This document shows positions 31,983 through 41,918 of a stretch of 55,918 nt of DNA, piece after piece (the stretch's first letter is position 1; every line of letters starts with the position of its first letter). The notes under the pieces were generated by a model, which had not been told where the DNA came from, made no database searches, and was given only the letters and a program-made list of their open reading frames with translations. Source of the DNA: an uncultured Mycoplasmatota bacterium (GTDB lineage Bacteria; Bacillota_I; Bacilli_A; RF39; UBA660); assembly GCA_900548725.1 (NCBI GenBank), contig URLV01000006.1, positions 1 to 55,918 of the forward strand, given 5' to 3'. The position numbers were made by a program, and so were the translations under genes.

Positions 31983-33845
31983 ATGAATCGTAAACAAAAA
32001 ATAGTAGTTAGTATAACAGGGATATTTTTAGTGCTAATGATATTAGTAGGACTAACATATGCATACTTTTTAACTAAGATAACTGGAAATACTAATTCAA
32101 AATCAATAAGTGTAACGACAGCAAACTTAGCAATAGTATATGAAGATAATAGTGCTGAGATATTAGGAAAAGACTTAATATTAGAACCAAACAGTGAAAA
32201 AGAGATTGGTACTAAAACATTTACAGTTACTAATAAAGGTAATGCAAAAACAAGCTATGTAGTAGTAATAGATGAAACAAAAATAACAAACGCAACAGAT
32301 GGAACAACAACTACATTTGAATCTAATGATTTTAGATATACGTTAACTTGTGTTAGGAAAAATGGTAAAACATGTAATGGAGAATCAATTCAAAGTATAT
32401 TTCCGATTCAAGGTGGTTTTTTAGTTTCAAATAGCATATCAGTTAATGATGTTCATTCATATGTTTTGACAATGTGGTATATAGATACAGGAATAGACCA
32501 AACAAATGACATGAATAAAAGATTAGAAGCAAGAATAAATATAACAGATATAACACAAATGGAAAATCCATATTCGGGTAACACAAATAGTTTAGCATAT
32601 AATATAATAGAGAATGCTAAAAATCAAACAAATGGTACTGAAATGTTAACTGTTCCTAAAACTAATGTTTACGAAAAATCTAGTTTTATAGAGAATGAGG
32701 GAACGCATGTTGCAACAAATCAAGAATTTTTTAGTTGGACAGGTGTTACATATGGTGATACTTTGGAAGAAGCCAAAGAAGGTTTAAACACTTTAGAAGT
32801 GGATAATGAAGATGTTGTAAATTGTAATATTGTTAAGGGAAAAAATATTTATAGTGACGATGATTTTGTTAATACATCTTCTAAAGTAATTGATTGTACA
32901 GGTGAAGGGGTTCCAATATTAGTTGGATCTTCTGAAAAAACTATGAGTATTTCTACAGACGATTATGGTACGAGTTATTATTATAGAGGAAATCCTATAG
33001 ATAATTATGTTAATTTTGCAGATATGTGTTGGAGAATTGTTAGGATACAAGGAGATGGAAGTATAAAATTAATACTTGAGGATCAAGATACAACTTGTAA
33101 TAATGCAAATTTTAATGGTAATTGGAAAATTGGAAATAAACGTTTTGGTTATACATTATATAAAGAGGGGACGGTTTCAACATTGGATGGCACTAAAACT
33201 AATACAAAAGATATAGTTATATTAGATTATTTGTTTGGCGAAACTAATAGTGGTGATTCAATGGCAACAATATTTAAAAATTTTCAAGAAACTAAGTTGT
33301 CTGGGTATTTAGATAAATTAAAAAGTGGTGATTGGTGTTATAATGATAATTCATACCATTTTGTAGATGATAAAAAAGTTTTAATCGGTTCTAGTAGGTT
33401 ATTGTTAGATAGCATGATTTTAGGAGAACAACCAACGTATGAAGTTCTTGAACAATTTGTGAATAAAAATGGTACTTTAAAATGTACTGGAAAAAAATTA
33501 AGTAAGTATGCTGATAACACTACTGATATGTATGTTGGGACTGTAACGGCAAATGAGGTTATTTATGCAGGAGCAAATCAAAGCGCTAATCCTGACATAT
33601 ATTTAATAAATAATTTTCAAAGAAATAATAATTATTCGTTTACTACTTTGACTCCTTATTTATCTTTTATGGATGATGAATTAATTGCTTATGCGATTGG
33701 TGTTCAATCTTATACATTGACAGGTAGTACTTTACATGATGTATCTGATGAATATGAAGCAAATAGACCAGCTATTACTTTAAAATCAAATATATCTATT
33801 TCAGGTGGAGATGGTACACAAAAAAATCCTTATACGATTCAATAA
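31983..33845 (+). CDS. large SipW-type secreted surface protein
   Basis: 620 residues. N-terminal helix followed by GLTYAYFLTKITGNTNS, the SipW-type signal, then a TasA-like beta domain to about residue 190. The remainder, with CWRIVRIQGDGSIKLI and a final module ending GGDGTQKNPYTIQ, resembles C-terminal modules seen on large surface proteins of uncultured gut Bacillota. Seven or more Cys suggest disulfides. Ribosome site AAGGAG. First gene of the surface locus; its expression may depend on the G12-containing leader. Confidence 0.75.
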   Translation: MNRKQKIVVSITGIFLVLMILVGLTYAYFLTKITGNTNSKSISVTTANLAIVYEDNSAEILGKDLILEPNSEKEIGTKTFTVTNKGNAKTSYVVVIDETKITNATDGTTTTFESNDFRYTLTCVRKNGKTCNGESIQSIFPIQGGFLVSNSISVNDVHSYVLTMWYIDTGIDQTNDMNKRLEARINITDITQMENPYSGNTNSLAYNIIENAKNQTNGTEMLTVPKTNVYEKSSFIENEGTHVATNQEFFSWTGVTYGDTLEEAKEGLNTLEVDNEDVVNCNIVKGKNIYSDDDFVNTSSKVIDCTGEGVPILVGSSEKTMSISTDDYGTSYYYRGNPIDNYVNFADMCWRIVRIQGDGSIKLILEDQDTTCNNANFNGNWKIGNKRFGYTLYKEGTVSTLDGTKTNTKDIVILDYLFGETNSGDSMATIFKNFQETKLSGYLDKLKSGDWCYNDNSYHFVDDKKVLIGSSRLLLDSMILGEQPTYEVLEQFVNKNGTLKCTGKKLSKYADNTTDMYVGTVTANEVIYAGANQSANPDIYLINNFQRNNNYSFTTLTPYLSFMDDELIAYAIGVQSYTLTGSTLHDVSDEYEANRPAITLKSNISISGGDGTQKNPYTIQ

Positions 33846-33852
33846 AATTTGA

Positions 33853-33883
33853 TTAAAAGTACTAGATTTATGGTGCTTTTTTT
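33853..33883 (+). terminator. terminator after SipW-type gene
   Basis: AAAAGTAC (33855-33862) with GTGCTTTT (33873-33880), one G-T pair, and a T-run. A TATAAT (33886-33891) follows, likely the -10 of the protease gene. Confidence 0.65.
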
Positions 33884-33914
33884 AGTATAATTTTGTTAGT
33901 ATGGTAGTGATAGT

Positions 33915-36900
33915 ATGAACGTTAAAAAAATTTTTATTTTGTTAATTAGTTTTATTGTATTTATTCCTTTTTGTAATGCTTTAGAAACGAAACGAGAAAT
34001 TAATCCAGAATGGATTAAGTATATAAAATTAAGTTATGAAGAAAAAATAAAGTATGAAGCAATTCCTGAAAAATATATATATGTCTATAATGAAGATAAT
34101 ATTAGTAATATAAAAAAGTACAATTCAAAGAGCAAAATATTAAAAAAAGCTTTGCCAACTTATTATAATCTAGATAATTTGGAAAATAAGAGATATGTTA
34201 ATTCTTCAAGTAAAGACCAAAAATCTTTAGGTTTATGTTGGGCTTTTGCTGCTATTGGAAGTGTAGAGTCAAATGTTCTTCATAATGGCATTATGGGAAT
34301 TGACGAAATGATAAATAAATGTGATGGTAATCAAGATTCTATATATTGTAAATATAAAAATGATGAAGAAATAAATGAAAAATATAAGAACAATCTTATG
34401 AATGACAATGCAACATTTTCTGAGAGGCATGTAGATTATGTTTTGACAAAACCTTCGGAAGCAAAAGCTTATGATAGAGATGGGTTGTATGAAGCTATAC
34501 TTGAAAAATATAATCCTTATAATACAAATAGAAGATTTGGAGAAGGGGGATCTTTTGATACAGCAGCTAGATTATTTGGATATGGTATAGGACCTTATAG
34601 AACTTTAAATGAATGGGAAAAATATAACACAAATCTTATTCCTGTTTCGCTATATCAACTTTATGACAGTGTTTCTGATTTGTACCAAGTTACAGACTAT
34701 TATAATTATCCGAGTATGCCTAAAAATCAAACTTTGAAAGAAGAGTGGATGAGAAATTTAAAAAATTATATTATGAAGTATGGTTCTGTTTATGTTTCTA
34801 CAGTAGCTCCTCAAATTTCTTCAGCTCATGCCTGTTATTATTATGATACAAAATATAATGTGGATGGGCAAAAAAAATATATTAATTTAATTAATTATGA
34901 TGGAAAGTGTGGAAAGGGTTCAATCGGTGGACATGCAATGCAGATAATCGGATGGGATGATAACTATACTTTCGGTTATTGTAAGGCTGATAATTACGCT
35001 AAAGATTATACTAAAGAATATTGTGAAAGTAATGGTTATACTTGGACAGAAGGAAAAGGTGCATGGATATTAAAAAATTCTTGGGGGACTACAAGAACTT
35101 ATCCTTATTTATCTTATATTTCTAGTTTTTATAGTATAAGCGGTGTAAGAACTGTAAGTATTTCTGATTATGATAATTCTTATAATAATGTTAACAATAA
35201 TAACAAATATGATTATTCTTATGTTTCAAATAATGGTAAAAAAGCTACAATGTATATTTATAAATATACAAAAACTAAAAGTCCAGAGTATTTGACTAAG
35301 ATAAATGTAAAATATAATACTACTAATACTCCATATAGTGTTTATATTAGTAACGATAATATTAATTATGAATTAGTAGATTCTGGAACTGTAGATTACC
35401 CTGGTTTAAGAACATATTATATTGATAATTATAAATTGACAAATAAAGATTTTTATATAAAAGTAATTAATTACAGTGCTTCTTATGTAAATGCATTTAC
35501 TAAAAATGAATGTACTATTTTAAATAATTGTGATGATAAGGCTACACTAGAGAGTACAACTGATAAAGAATTATATAATGAAGATAATAAAACTTTTAAA
35601 ATATATACTAAAACTAGTAATATAAAAAGTGGTAGTAAAATAGATTATAAAATATTAAATAGTAATGGAATTGATGTTACTAATTTATTTAATGATATTC
35701 CAACTACTTATGTTATAAGAAATAGAGATTATTTAACGATAACTGCTAAAAATAAATTGGATTCTGGTTGGTATACATTAGTTTCGACTTATGAAGATAT
35801 AAAACATGAATATAATTTTGCTGTAGGAGATAGTCAAATTTATTTAAAATTAGACAAACCAGATAGATTGTTTGTTGATGACAAAACTTATAAAATTAAT
35901 TACAGTTTATCTACTACTGTTGGTGTAGATGAAATGATTTGGAGTACTAGTGATGATTCTATTGCAACAATAGATGATAAAGGTATACTTAATATAAAAA
36001 ATAATGGAAAAGTAAGAGTAAAACTTACATTAAAAACATTTAAAGGTGAAATTAGTGATGAAATAGAAGTAATTATTTATAAAAAAATAAATGATATCAA
36101 TGATTTTGTATCTATGTATGGAACTAACAAAGCTTATTATTTAAATGTTGATTTAGATTTTAAAGATTTTAATTTTAATAATGTTTCTGATAGAAGTTTT
36201 AGTGGAGTGCTAGAAGGAAATTATCATACGATACAAAATATTAATATAGATGATGAATATGGTGGAATTTTTAGCAAAATAGATAATAGTCAAATATCTA
36301 ATATTAAAATTGTAGATTCTTCTTTTAGGGGAACTTTAGCATCTGGTTCTATAGCTGGTTTTGCAGACAATTCTAAGATATTAGGAATTTATAATACTTC
36401 TAAAATTTTTGGTTTAGATGCTGCTGGAGGAGTTATAGGATTAGGAATAGATACTGATTTTAGTGAATCATATAATGGTGGTAATATAGTTGTTGAATCT
36501 GATAAAACTACTTTATATTCTGGTGGAATTGTAGGAAGACTAATTGGTGGAAATATAACTAATTCTTATAATGAAGGGAATGTACAAGTTGTCAGTAATT
36601 TAGAAGATGAGACAGTTAATATTTATGCTTCAGGTATTTTAGCAAAAACAGAAGAAAGTCATATTGATTATTCATATAATAAAGGTTTAATCGAAGTTAA
36701 TGTTAAATCAGGTAAATCATATATTTATAAAACAGGTTTAACAAATGATTTTAATTATATTAGCAATTCATATTATTTAAAAGATACGACTTATACCGTA
36801 ATGGATGAATCATTTGAAAAAACAAGTGAAGAATTAAAGCAAAAAGGTACTTTTTATAATTGGAATTTTAATAAAATATGGAAAATAGTTGAAGGAAAGG

Positions 36901-38354
36901 GTACACCAATGTTACAAAAATTTCCTATTAGTGTTACTAATGTACAATTTGATTTATTTAGTAAAACATTAAATACAAATTATGAATATGATTTTACTTA
37001 TGAAATATATCCGTTAGGTTCTACAGATGATGTAGTAATAAAGAGCGAAGATGAAAGTTTATTTATTATAGAGAATAATAAAATAATTACTAAAGATAAA
37101 ATTGGTTCTAGTTATGTAACATTTATAGTTCAAGATAAAAAATATACATTTCCTATAAATGTAGTTAATTTATTTAATATTGATTATGATAAAACTTTAA
37201 CTGGTGGATTTGTGGATATTAATATGGATTATAAATATTATTTGGATAAATTAGATAATCAATTTATTAAATTAGAATATAGTATTAATGATATAAATAA
37301 TAGTCAAAGTTTTGAGAAGAATGTTATAAGTGATAAATATAGTATTAGAATTGAAAATACTGGAGTATTACATTTAAAACTCTATGTATGTGATGATAAT
37401 TCATGTAAAAATATTTATGATAATAGTTTTAATATAGATAATATAGATAAGATTAGACCTAAAATAGATATTTATCCTGATAATATAAATAAAACTATAA
37501 GAATTAATATAAGTGATGAAAATGGATTAAGTCCTTATAATAAGTATTTGTATGGTTTAAGTTCTTCTGATAAAATTAATCCAACTAAATTTAGTAATTA
37601 TAAATTAAATGAAACGTTTAAGGATTTAAGTTTGAGTAATGAAAATTATTATTTGTGGATAAAGAATGTTTACGATAATCCTGGTAACGGATTATGTGAT
37701 GATAATTATTGTATATATAAGTTAGAGTTAGAAGATAATTTTTATAACTTATATTATTATGATGAAGATAGTGTAACGTTATTAAAAAAAGAAAGATTAT
37801 TAGAAAATACTAAGATTGTTCCTTCATTTAATGCTACTAAAAATAATACACAAGATTTTGATTATGAATTTTTATATTGGAGTGGTTATATTAGTGGTAT
37901 GAAATTGACTAAAGATACAACTTTAATTGCTAAATTTAAAGGATATTTTAGGGGACTTAGTAGTAGTAAATATTTAGTGCATGATGGTATGATAACTAAC
38001 ATAAAGGCTGATAAAATTAATAATAGAGTAAGCGTTAATGATTTTAAATCTAATATTAATGTTAGAGAAGATTATAATTTTTATAAAGATGAGTTAATTA
38101 ATCCTGAGTTTATTAGTACTGGTATGTTGTATAAAAGTAATTATAGAACTTATAAGATAGTTTTGATGGGTGATGTTACAGGTGATGGTGTTATTAAGAT
38201 GAACGATGTAATGAAAATTGCAAGTCAGTTAGTTAATGGTAATGTTCTATATGATGAATATTTAATAGCTGGAGATGTTACAGGGGATAATAAGGTTAAA
38301 ATGAATGATGTTATGAAAATTGCAAGTGGACTTGTAAATGGAGGTAGTCTATGA
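33915..38354 (+). CDS. secreted papain-family (C1A) cysteine protease with Ig-like, GLUG-like and C-terminal dockerin modules
   Basis: 1479 residues. Signal peptide (1-22), then a C1A peptidase: Gln102, Cys108 in LGLCWAFAAIGSVE, His340 in GGHAMQIIGWDDNY and Asn388 in WILKNSWGT, with the papain Gln-to-Cys spacing of six. A Big-type Ig domain follows (WSTSDDSIATID), then repeats of the GLUG type (GGVIGLG, GGIVGRLIGG with SYNEGNV). The last 62 residues (1418-1479) form a type I dockerin with two calcium loops, MGDVTGDGVIKMNDVMKI and AGDVTGDNKVKMNDVMKI. It overlaps the cohesin-like gene by four bases, so the pair is probably made together. Confidence 0.9.
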   Translation: MNVKKIFILLISFIVFIPFCNALETKREINPEWIKYIKLSYEEKIKYEAIPEKYIYVYNEDNISNIKKYNSKSKILKKALPTYYNLDNLENKRYVNSSSKDQKSLGLCWAFAAIGSVESNVLHNGIMGIDEMINKCDGNQDSIYCKYKNDEEINEKYKNNLMNDNATFSERHVDYVLTKPSEAKAYDRDGLYEAILEKYNPYNTNRRFGEGGSFDTAARLFGYGIGPYRTLNEWEKYNTNLIPVSLYQLYDSVSDLYQVTDYYNYPSMPKNQTLKEEWMRNLKNYIMKYGSVYVSTVAPQISSAHACYYYDTKYNVDGQKKYINLINYDGKCGKGSIGGHAMQIIGWDDNYTFGYCKADNYAKDYTKEYCESNGYTWTEGKGAWILKNSWGTTRTYPYLSYISSFYSISGVRTVSISDYDNSYNNVNNNNKYDYSYVSNNGKKATMYIYKYTKTKSPEYLTKINVKYNTTNTPYSVYISNDNINYELVDSGTVDYPGLRTYYIDNYKLTNKDFYIKVINYSASYVNAFTKNECTILNNCDDKATLESTTDKELYNEDNKTFKIYTKTSNIKSGSKIDYKILNSNGIDVTNLFNDIPTTYVIRNRDYLTITAKNKLDSGWYTLVSTYEDIKHEYNFAVGDSQIYLKLDKPDRLFVDDKTYKINYSLSTTVGVDEMIWSTSDDSIATIDDKGILNIKNNGKVRVKLTLKTFKGEISDEIEVIIYKKINDINDFVSMYGTNKAYYLNVDLDFKDFNFNNVSDRSFSGVLEGNYHTIQNINIDDEYGGIFSKIDNSQISNIKIVDSSFRGTLASGSIAGFADNSKILGIYNTSKIFGLDAAGGVIGLGIDTDFSESYNGGNIVVESDKTTLYSGGIVGRLIGGNITNSYNEGNVQVVSNLEDETVNIYASGILAKTEESHIDYSYNKGLIEVNVKSGKSYIYKTGLTNDFNYISNSYYLKDTTYTVMDESFEKTSEELKQKGTFYNWNFNKIWKIVEGKGTPMLQKFPISVTNVQFDLFSKTLNTNYEYDFTYEIYPLGSTDDVVIKSEDESLFIIENNKIITKDKIGSSYVTFIVQDKKYTFPINVVNLFNIDYDKTLTGGFVDINMDYKYYLDKLDNQFIKLEYSINDINNSQSFEKNVISDKYSIRIENTGVLHLKLYVCDDNSCKNIYDNSFNIDNIDKIRPKIDIYPDNINKTIRINISDENGLSPYNKYLYGLSSSDKINPTKFSNYKLNETFKDLSLSNENYYLWIKNVYDNPGNGLCDDNYCIYKLELEDNFYNLYYYDEDSVTLLKKERLLENTKIVPSFNATKNNTQDFDYEFLYWSGYISGMKLTKDTTLIAKFKGYFRGLSSSKYLVHDGMITNIKADKINNRVSVNDFKSNINVREDYNFYKDELINPEFISTGMLYKSNYRTYKIVLMGDVTGDGVIKMNDVMKIASQLVNGNVLYDEYLIAGDVTGDNKVKMNDVMKIASGLVNGGSL

Positions 38355-39754
38355 GAAAAAAGTATTTATTAATTATTATTTGTTTAATTTTATTTAGGGC
38401 TAGTGTAAATGCGACTAGTTTAAGTGTTGGATTAAGTTGTCCTGGTACAGCTTATCCCTCAACTACTGTTAGTTGTACTATATCATCTTCTGTTGGCGAT
38501 GGCATGATAAATGGTATTAATGCTAATTATTCTTTTAGCAATGCTTCTTATCAAAACTTTACTGCTGGTGGTGGTTGGAATGTTTATAATAGTACTTCTA
38601 ATGGATTTGCAATAGGTAATACGAATGGTTCTAGCGGTGGAACACTTGGAACGTTAACAGTTTTAGTTAATGGAGATGTTGGAGCGAGTGCAACAGTCAG
38701 TTTAGTTGGTATTGGTGCTAGTGATACTAATTTTGAAGATGTATCAACAAGTAATAGAAGTGCAACAATAAATATTATAGAAAAACCAGCACCTGTTACA
38801 ACTACTAGAAAAAAAGTTGTTTACTTAAGTGATTTAAGTGTTAATGGTTATGATATTGGTTTTAATAGAAGTACTTTTAATTATGTTTTAGATGTAGGTT
38901 ATGAGGTAACAACAATAACTCTTAATGCAAGTAGTGCAAATGGTTACAATATTACTGGAACTGGTGATATACATGTTAATGAAGGAGAAAATACAGTACT
39001 TGTAGTAGTAACTGATAAAGATGGAGAAAGTAGTACTTATACTATAAAAGTTAATAGAGTAGTAAAAGTAGATAATAAAATAAATAATAGTGTAGAAGAA
39101 GCAGATAATGCTTTTAAAAGTAATAAAGATTTAATTATTAATCTAACTAAAAATAAAGATGAATTAATAGTAAAAAAAGAAATGCTTGATTTAATAAAAG
39201 GTAATAAACGTACTTTAACTTATAATATATTAGATGGTAATAATATTATGTATTCATATATATTTGATGGAAGTAAATTTAATGAAGTATATAATGATAT
39301 AGATTTAAGTATAGATTTTAATATTAATAAAAAAGATGTAATAGATAAAATACTTAATGATAAAAAAGTTATTAGTTTTAAGACTAATTATACTGGTTAT
39401 TATCCTAATGGTACAATATTGAAAATAAAAAATATAAATAAATATCATCAAGAAAGTAGAATGCGATTATATAAATTAAATGATGAAAATAATTTAGAAT
39501 TATTAAATAGTAATGTTAAAATTAAAGATACATTTATGAGTTTTAATATAGAGAAAGGTTCAGTATTAGTGCTTAGTAATAAAAATACAAAATCTAAGAA
39601 TACTAGTATTGTAATAATAGTAAGTACTATAGTAATATTATTAGAAATATTAGTTATTGGATATATATTTTATAGAAGAAGTAAACAAACTGAATTACCT
39701 AAACTTAAAACTTATTTAGAAAATCCTGATTTTGTTGATGATGATGAAAAATAA
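38351..39754 (+). CDS. membrane-anchored cohesin-like protein with cadherin-like domain
   Basis: 467 residues. Signal peptide (1-21), then a beta-sandwich (about 22-148) with a cohesin-type layout: SLSVGLSCPGTAYPSTTVS, a FAIGNTNGSSGGTLGTLTV turn and SATVSLVGIGASDTNFEDV. A cadherin-like module follows (LSVNGYDIGFNRSTFNYVL). Later come a stalk, one membrane helix (about 418-441) and a short cytosolic tail with RRSKQ. Translational overlap with the dockerin protease suggests it is that protein's cell-surface anchor. The cohesin call is structural inference from sequence pattern, not a database hit. Confidence 0.7.
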   Translation: MRKKYLLIIICLILFRASVNATSLSVGLSCPGTAYPSTTVSCTISSSVGDGMINGINANYSFSNASYQNFTAGGGWNVYNSTSNGFAIGNTNGSSGGTLGTLTVLVNGDVGASATVSLVGIGASDTNFEDVSTSNRSATINIIEKPAPVTTTRKKVVYLSDLSVNGYDIGFNRSTFNYVLDVGYEVTTITLNASSANGYNITGTGDIHVNEGENTVLVVVTDKDGESSTYTIKVNRVVKVDNKINNSVEEADNAFKSNKDLIINLTKNKDELIVKKEMLDLIKGNKRTLTYNILDGNNIMYSYIFDGSKFNEVYNDIDLSIDFNINKKDVIDKILNDKKVISFKTNYTGYYPNGTILKIKNINKYHQESRMRLYKLNDENNLELLNSNVKIKDTFMSFNIEKGSVLVLSNKNTKSKNTSIVIIVSTIVILLEILVIGYIFYRRSKQTELPKLKTYLENPDFVDDDEK

Positions 39755-39756
39755 TG

Positions 39757-39785
39757 TTTAAAAATATAAAAATATTTGTTATAAT
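39757..39785 (+). promoter_or_regulatory. promoter of the 39808 surface gene
   Basis: TTTAAA (39757-39762), 17 bases, TATAAT (39780-39785). Confidence 0.65.
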
Positions 39786-39807
39786 GAAATAGAATAGAGT
39801 TGATATT

Positions 39808-41892
39808 ATGAAAAATAAAAGAATTATTATTTTATGTATAACTGCTATAGTACTAATAGTAACTGGTTTATTATATTTTTCATATGGATATTATATGACT
39901 AATATTACAGGAACTGAAAATAGTAAAAAATTAACTTCGTTAACCAAAATATTTAAATTTGAATTTAGTGATGGTACTGAGAAGTTGGTTTCTAGTAATA
40001 CTAATTTTATACCTGGAAGTGTTATAGAAAAAACGTTTACTATAACAAATAAGAGTACTGAAGGAGTATACTTTAATATAGATTTAGATGAAGTAACTAA
40101 TACGTTTAGTAGGACGAGCGATATTATTTATGAAGTCTATTACAATAATGAAATTATATCAACAAATACTTTTCCAACTACAAATGCTAGTATAGCAACA
40201 AATTTATATATTGAAAAAGATGGAACTAGGACATATACTTTGAAGGTAAAATATTTAAATAGTGAAGAAAATCAAATAAGTGATATGGGAAAAAGTATAA
40301 GTGCTAATTTATCATTTAGTAGAACTGATAGTCCTATTACTAAATTTAATATTTTAGGGAACAGTTATCAAGCTATTGGGACTGGGAAAAATTTGTTAGA
40401 TATTAATTCCGATTTTCAAGCAGAAAGAATAACTAATTCAATAAGTTATCCTGCATATAAAACTGTCAATGGTAATAATGTTACAGTAAGTGCAAACGGA
40501 AGTGCAACAAGTAGATATAGTGGTTGGATAATTCCTTGTCAAGATATTTCAACAATTACGGTAAGTTTTGATTTATTAACTACAATAAATAATACCGGAA
40601 ATTTTGTTATAGTAGGTTTAACAGAAGGGACTACTACAATACCTACTATTTCAACATGGGGTACTACTTTATATTCAACTACTGCAAGTGTTGTAACAAA
40701 GGCTACAAAAACTTTTGATGTTGGTTCTTATAATTATATTGGAATAGGATTTAGTGTTGTTGGAACTAATCAAATAAAAATAAAAAGGTTGCAGGTAGAA
40801 GAAGGAAGTTCATCAACTACTTATGAAAAATATGGGATTTCACCAACTCCTGATAATCCTAGTGAAATTACTAGTTTAGGAACTTTAATTACAGATAGTA
40901 ATGATGAAAATTATGATAAATATAAAGTTGAAATTAAAAGTGTTGGAACAAATATGTTTGATTATGATAATGTTTCACAAGCATCACATATTTCAAAAAA
41001 AACATTTAGTAGTACATTAGAAGATGGTAGTGTTTTAGAAGAAAAAGGTTATTATGTAAAAGGGTATAATGCTATTTATATAAGTACGTACGAAACTCTT
41101 CAAAATTATATAGGTAAAACTGTTACTGTTTCATTTGATTTAATAACTGGTGAAGATGGTGATTTCTTAGTATATCCTTATCAAAATAATGGTATTGGAA
41201 TAAGGTTTGCTTCTAAGAAAATTTCAGTAAAGGCAAATGAAACAACTAGAGTTGAAGCTACTGGTATTGTTACAGTTTTAGGAACTGTTCCTAATTATAG
41301 CAGAGGACAAATAATAGTTTATAAAAATGGCTACACAAATACCTATACTGTAAAAAATGTCCAATTTGAATTTGGAGATAAAGCAACGGATTATGAACCA
41401 TATGAAGAAAAAAATTATGATGCCTATTTAAGTGAACCATTAAGATGCGTTGGAGATACTTGTGATTATATTGATTTAGTAAATAAGAAAGTTGTTAGGA
41501 AAATTAAAAGAAGTAAAATAAGTGAATTAAATTTTGTAGTATACACTGATTTAAATAAATATCATAGATTTGAGGCGCTTGTAAATGATAAATATTTTAC
41601 AGAAACATATAGTAAAAATATTATGTCAAACGTACTTGCTACCTCTCAATATAATATTTTTGAAAATAATAGTATATCAGAAAGAAATAATCTTAACACT
41701 CTTAGAATATTGACAACGACATATAGTACAATAGATGAATTAAATAATGCTATTGGAAGTCAATTAATTGAATATGTATTAGCAACTCCAAAAGAAGAAA
41801 ACATCTCTCTACCAGATATAAGTGAATTTAATGGTAAAACATTAATTGTTTCTGATGGTAACATGTATTCTAGTAAAATAGAAAAAGAATAA
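39808..41892 (+). CDS. SipW-type secreted surface protein with carbohydrate-binding-like modules
   Basis: 694 residues. The signal region ends SYGYYMTNITGTENSKK, a SipW-type pattern, followed by a TasA-like beta domain. Two jelly-roll-like segments follow, each with a closing strand (KIKRLQVEEGSSSTTYEKYG and VKNVQFEFGDKATDYEPYE) typical of CBM-like modules in phage and surface proteins. No membrane anchor or sorting motif at the C-terminus. Third structural gene of the surface locus. Confidence 0.7.
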   Translation: MKNKRIIILCITAIVLIVTGLLYFSYGYYMTNITGTENSKKLTSLTKIFKFEFSDGTEKLVSSNTNFIPGSVIEKTFTITNKSTEGVYFNIDLDEVTNTFSRTSDIIYEVYYNNEIISTNTFPTTNASIATNLYIEKDGTRTYTLKVKYLNSEENQISDMGKSISANLSFSRTDSPITKFNILGNSYQAIGTGKNLLDINSDFQAERITNSISYPAYKTVNGNNVTVSANGSATSRYSGWIIPCQDISTITVSFDLLTTINNTGNFVIVGLTEGTTTIPTISTWGTTLYSTTASVVTKATKTFDVGSYNYIGIGFSVVGTNQIKIKRLQVEEGSSSTTYEKYGISPTPDNPSEITSLGTLITDSNDENYDKYKVEIKSVGTNMFDYDNVSQASHISKKTFSSTLEDGSVLEEKGYYVKGYNAIYISTYETLQNYIGKTVTVSFDLITGEDGDFLVYPYQNNGIGIRFASKKISVKANETTRVEATGIVTVLGTVPNYSRGQIIVYKNGYTNTYTVKNVQFEFGDKATDYEPYEEKNYDAYLSEPLRCVGDTCDYIDLVNKKVVRKIKRSKISELNFVVYTDLNKYHRFEALVNDKYFTETYSKNIMSNVLATSQYNIFENNSISERNNLNTLRILTTTYSTIDELNNAIGSQLIEYVLATPKEENISLPDISEFNGKTLIVSDGNMYSSKIEKE

Positions 41893-41918
41893 AAAAGTTA
41901 AGAAATAAAATTCTTAAC
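41893..41918 (-). terminator. gatD terminator
   Basis: GTTAAGAA pairs with TTCTTAAC around AATAAAA. The run of A on the plus strand before it becomes the T-run on the minus strand. It overlaps the gatD stop. Confidence 0.7.
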
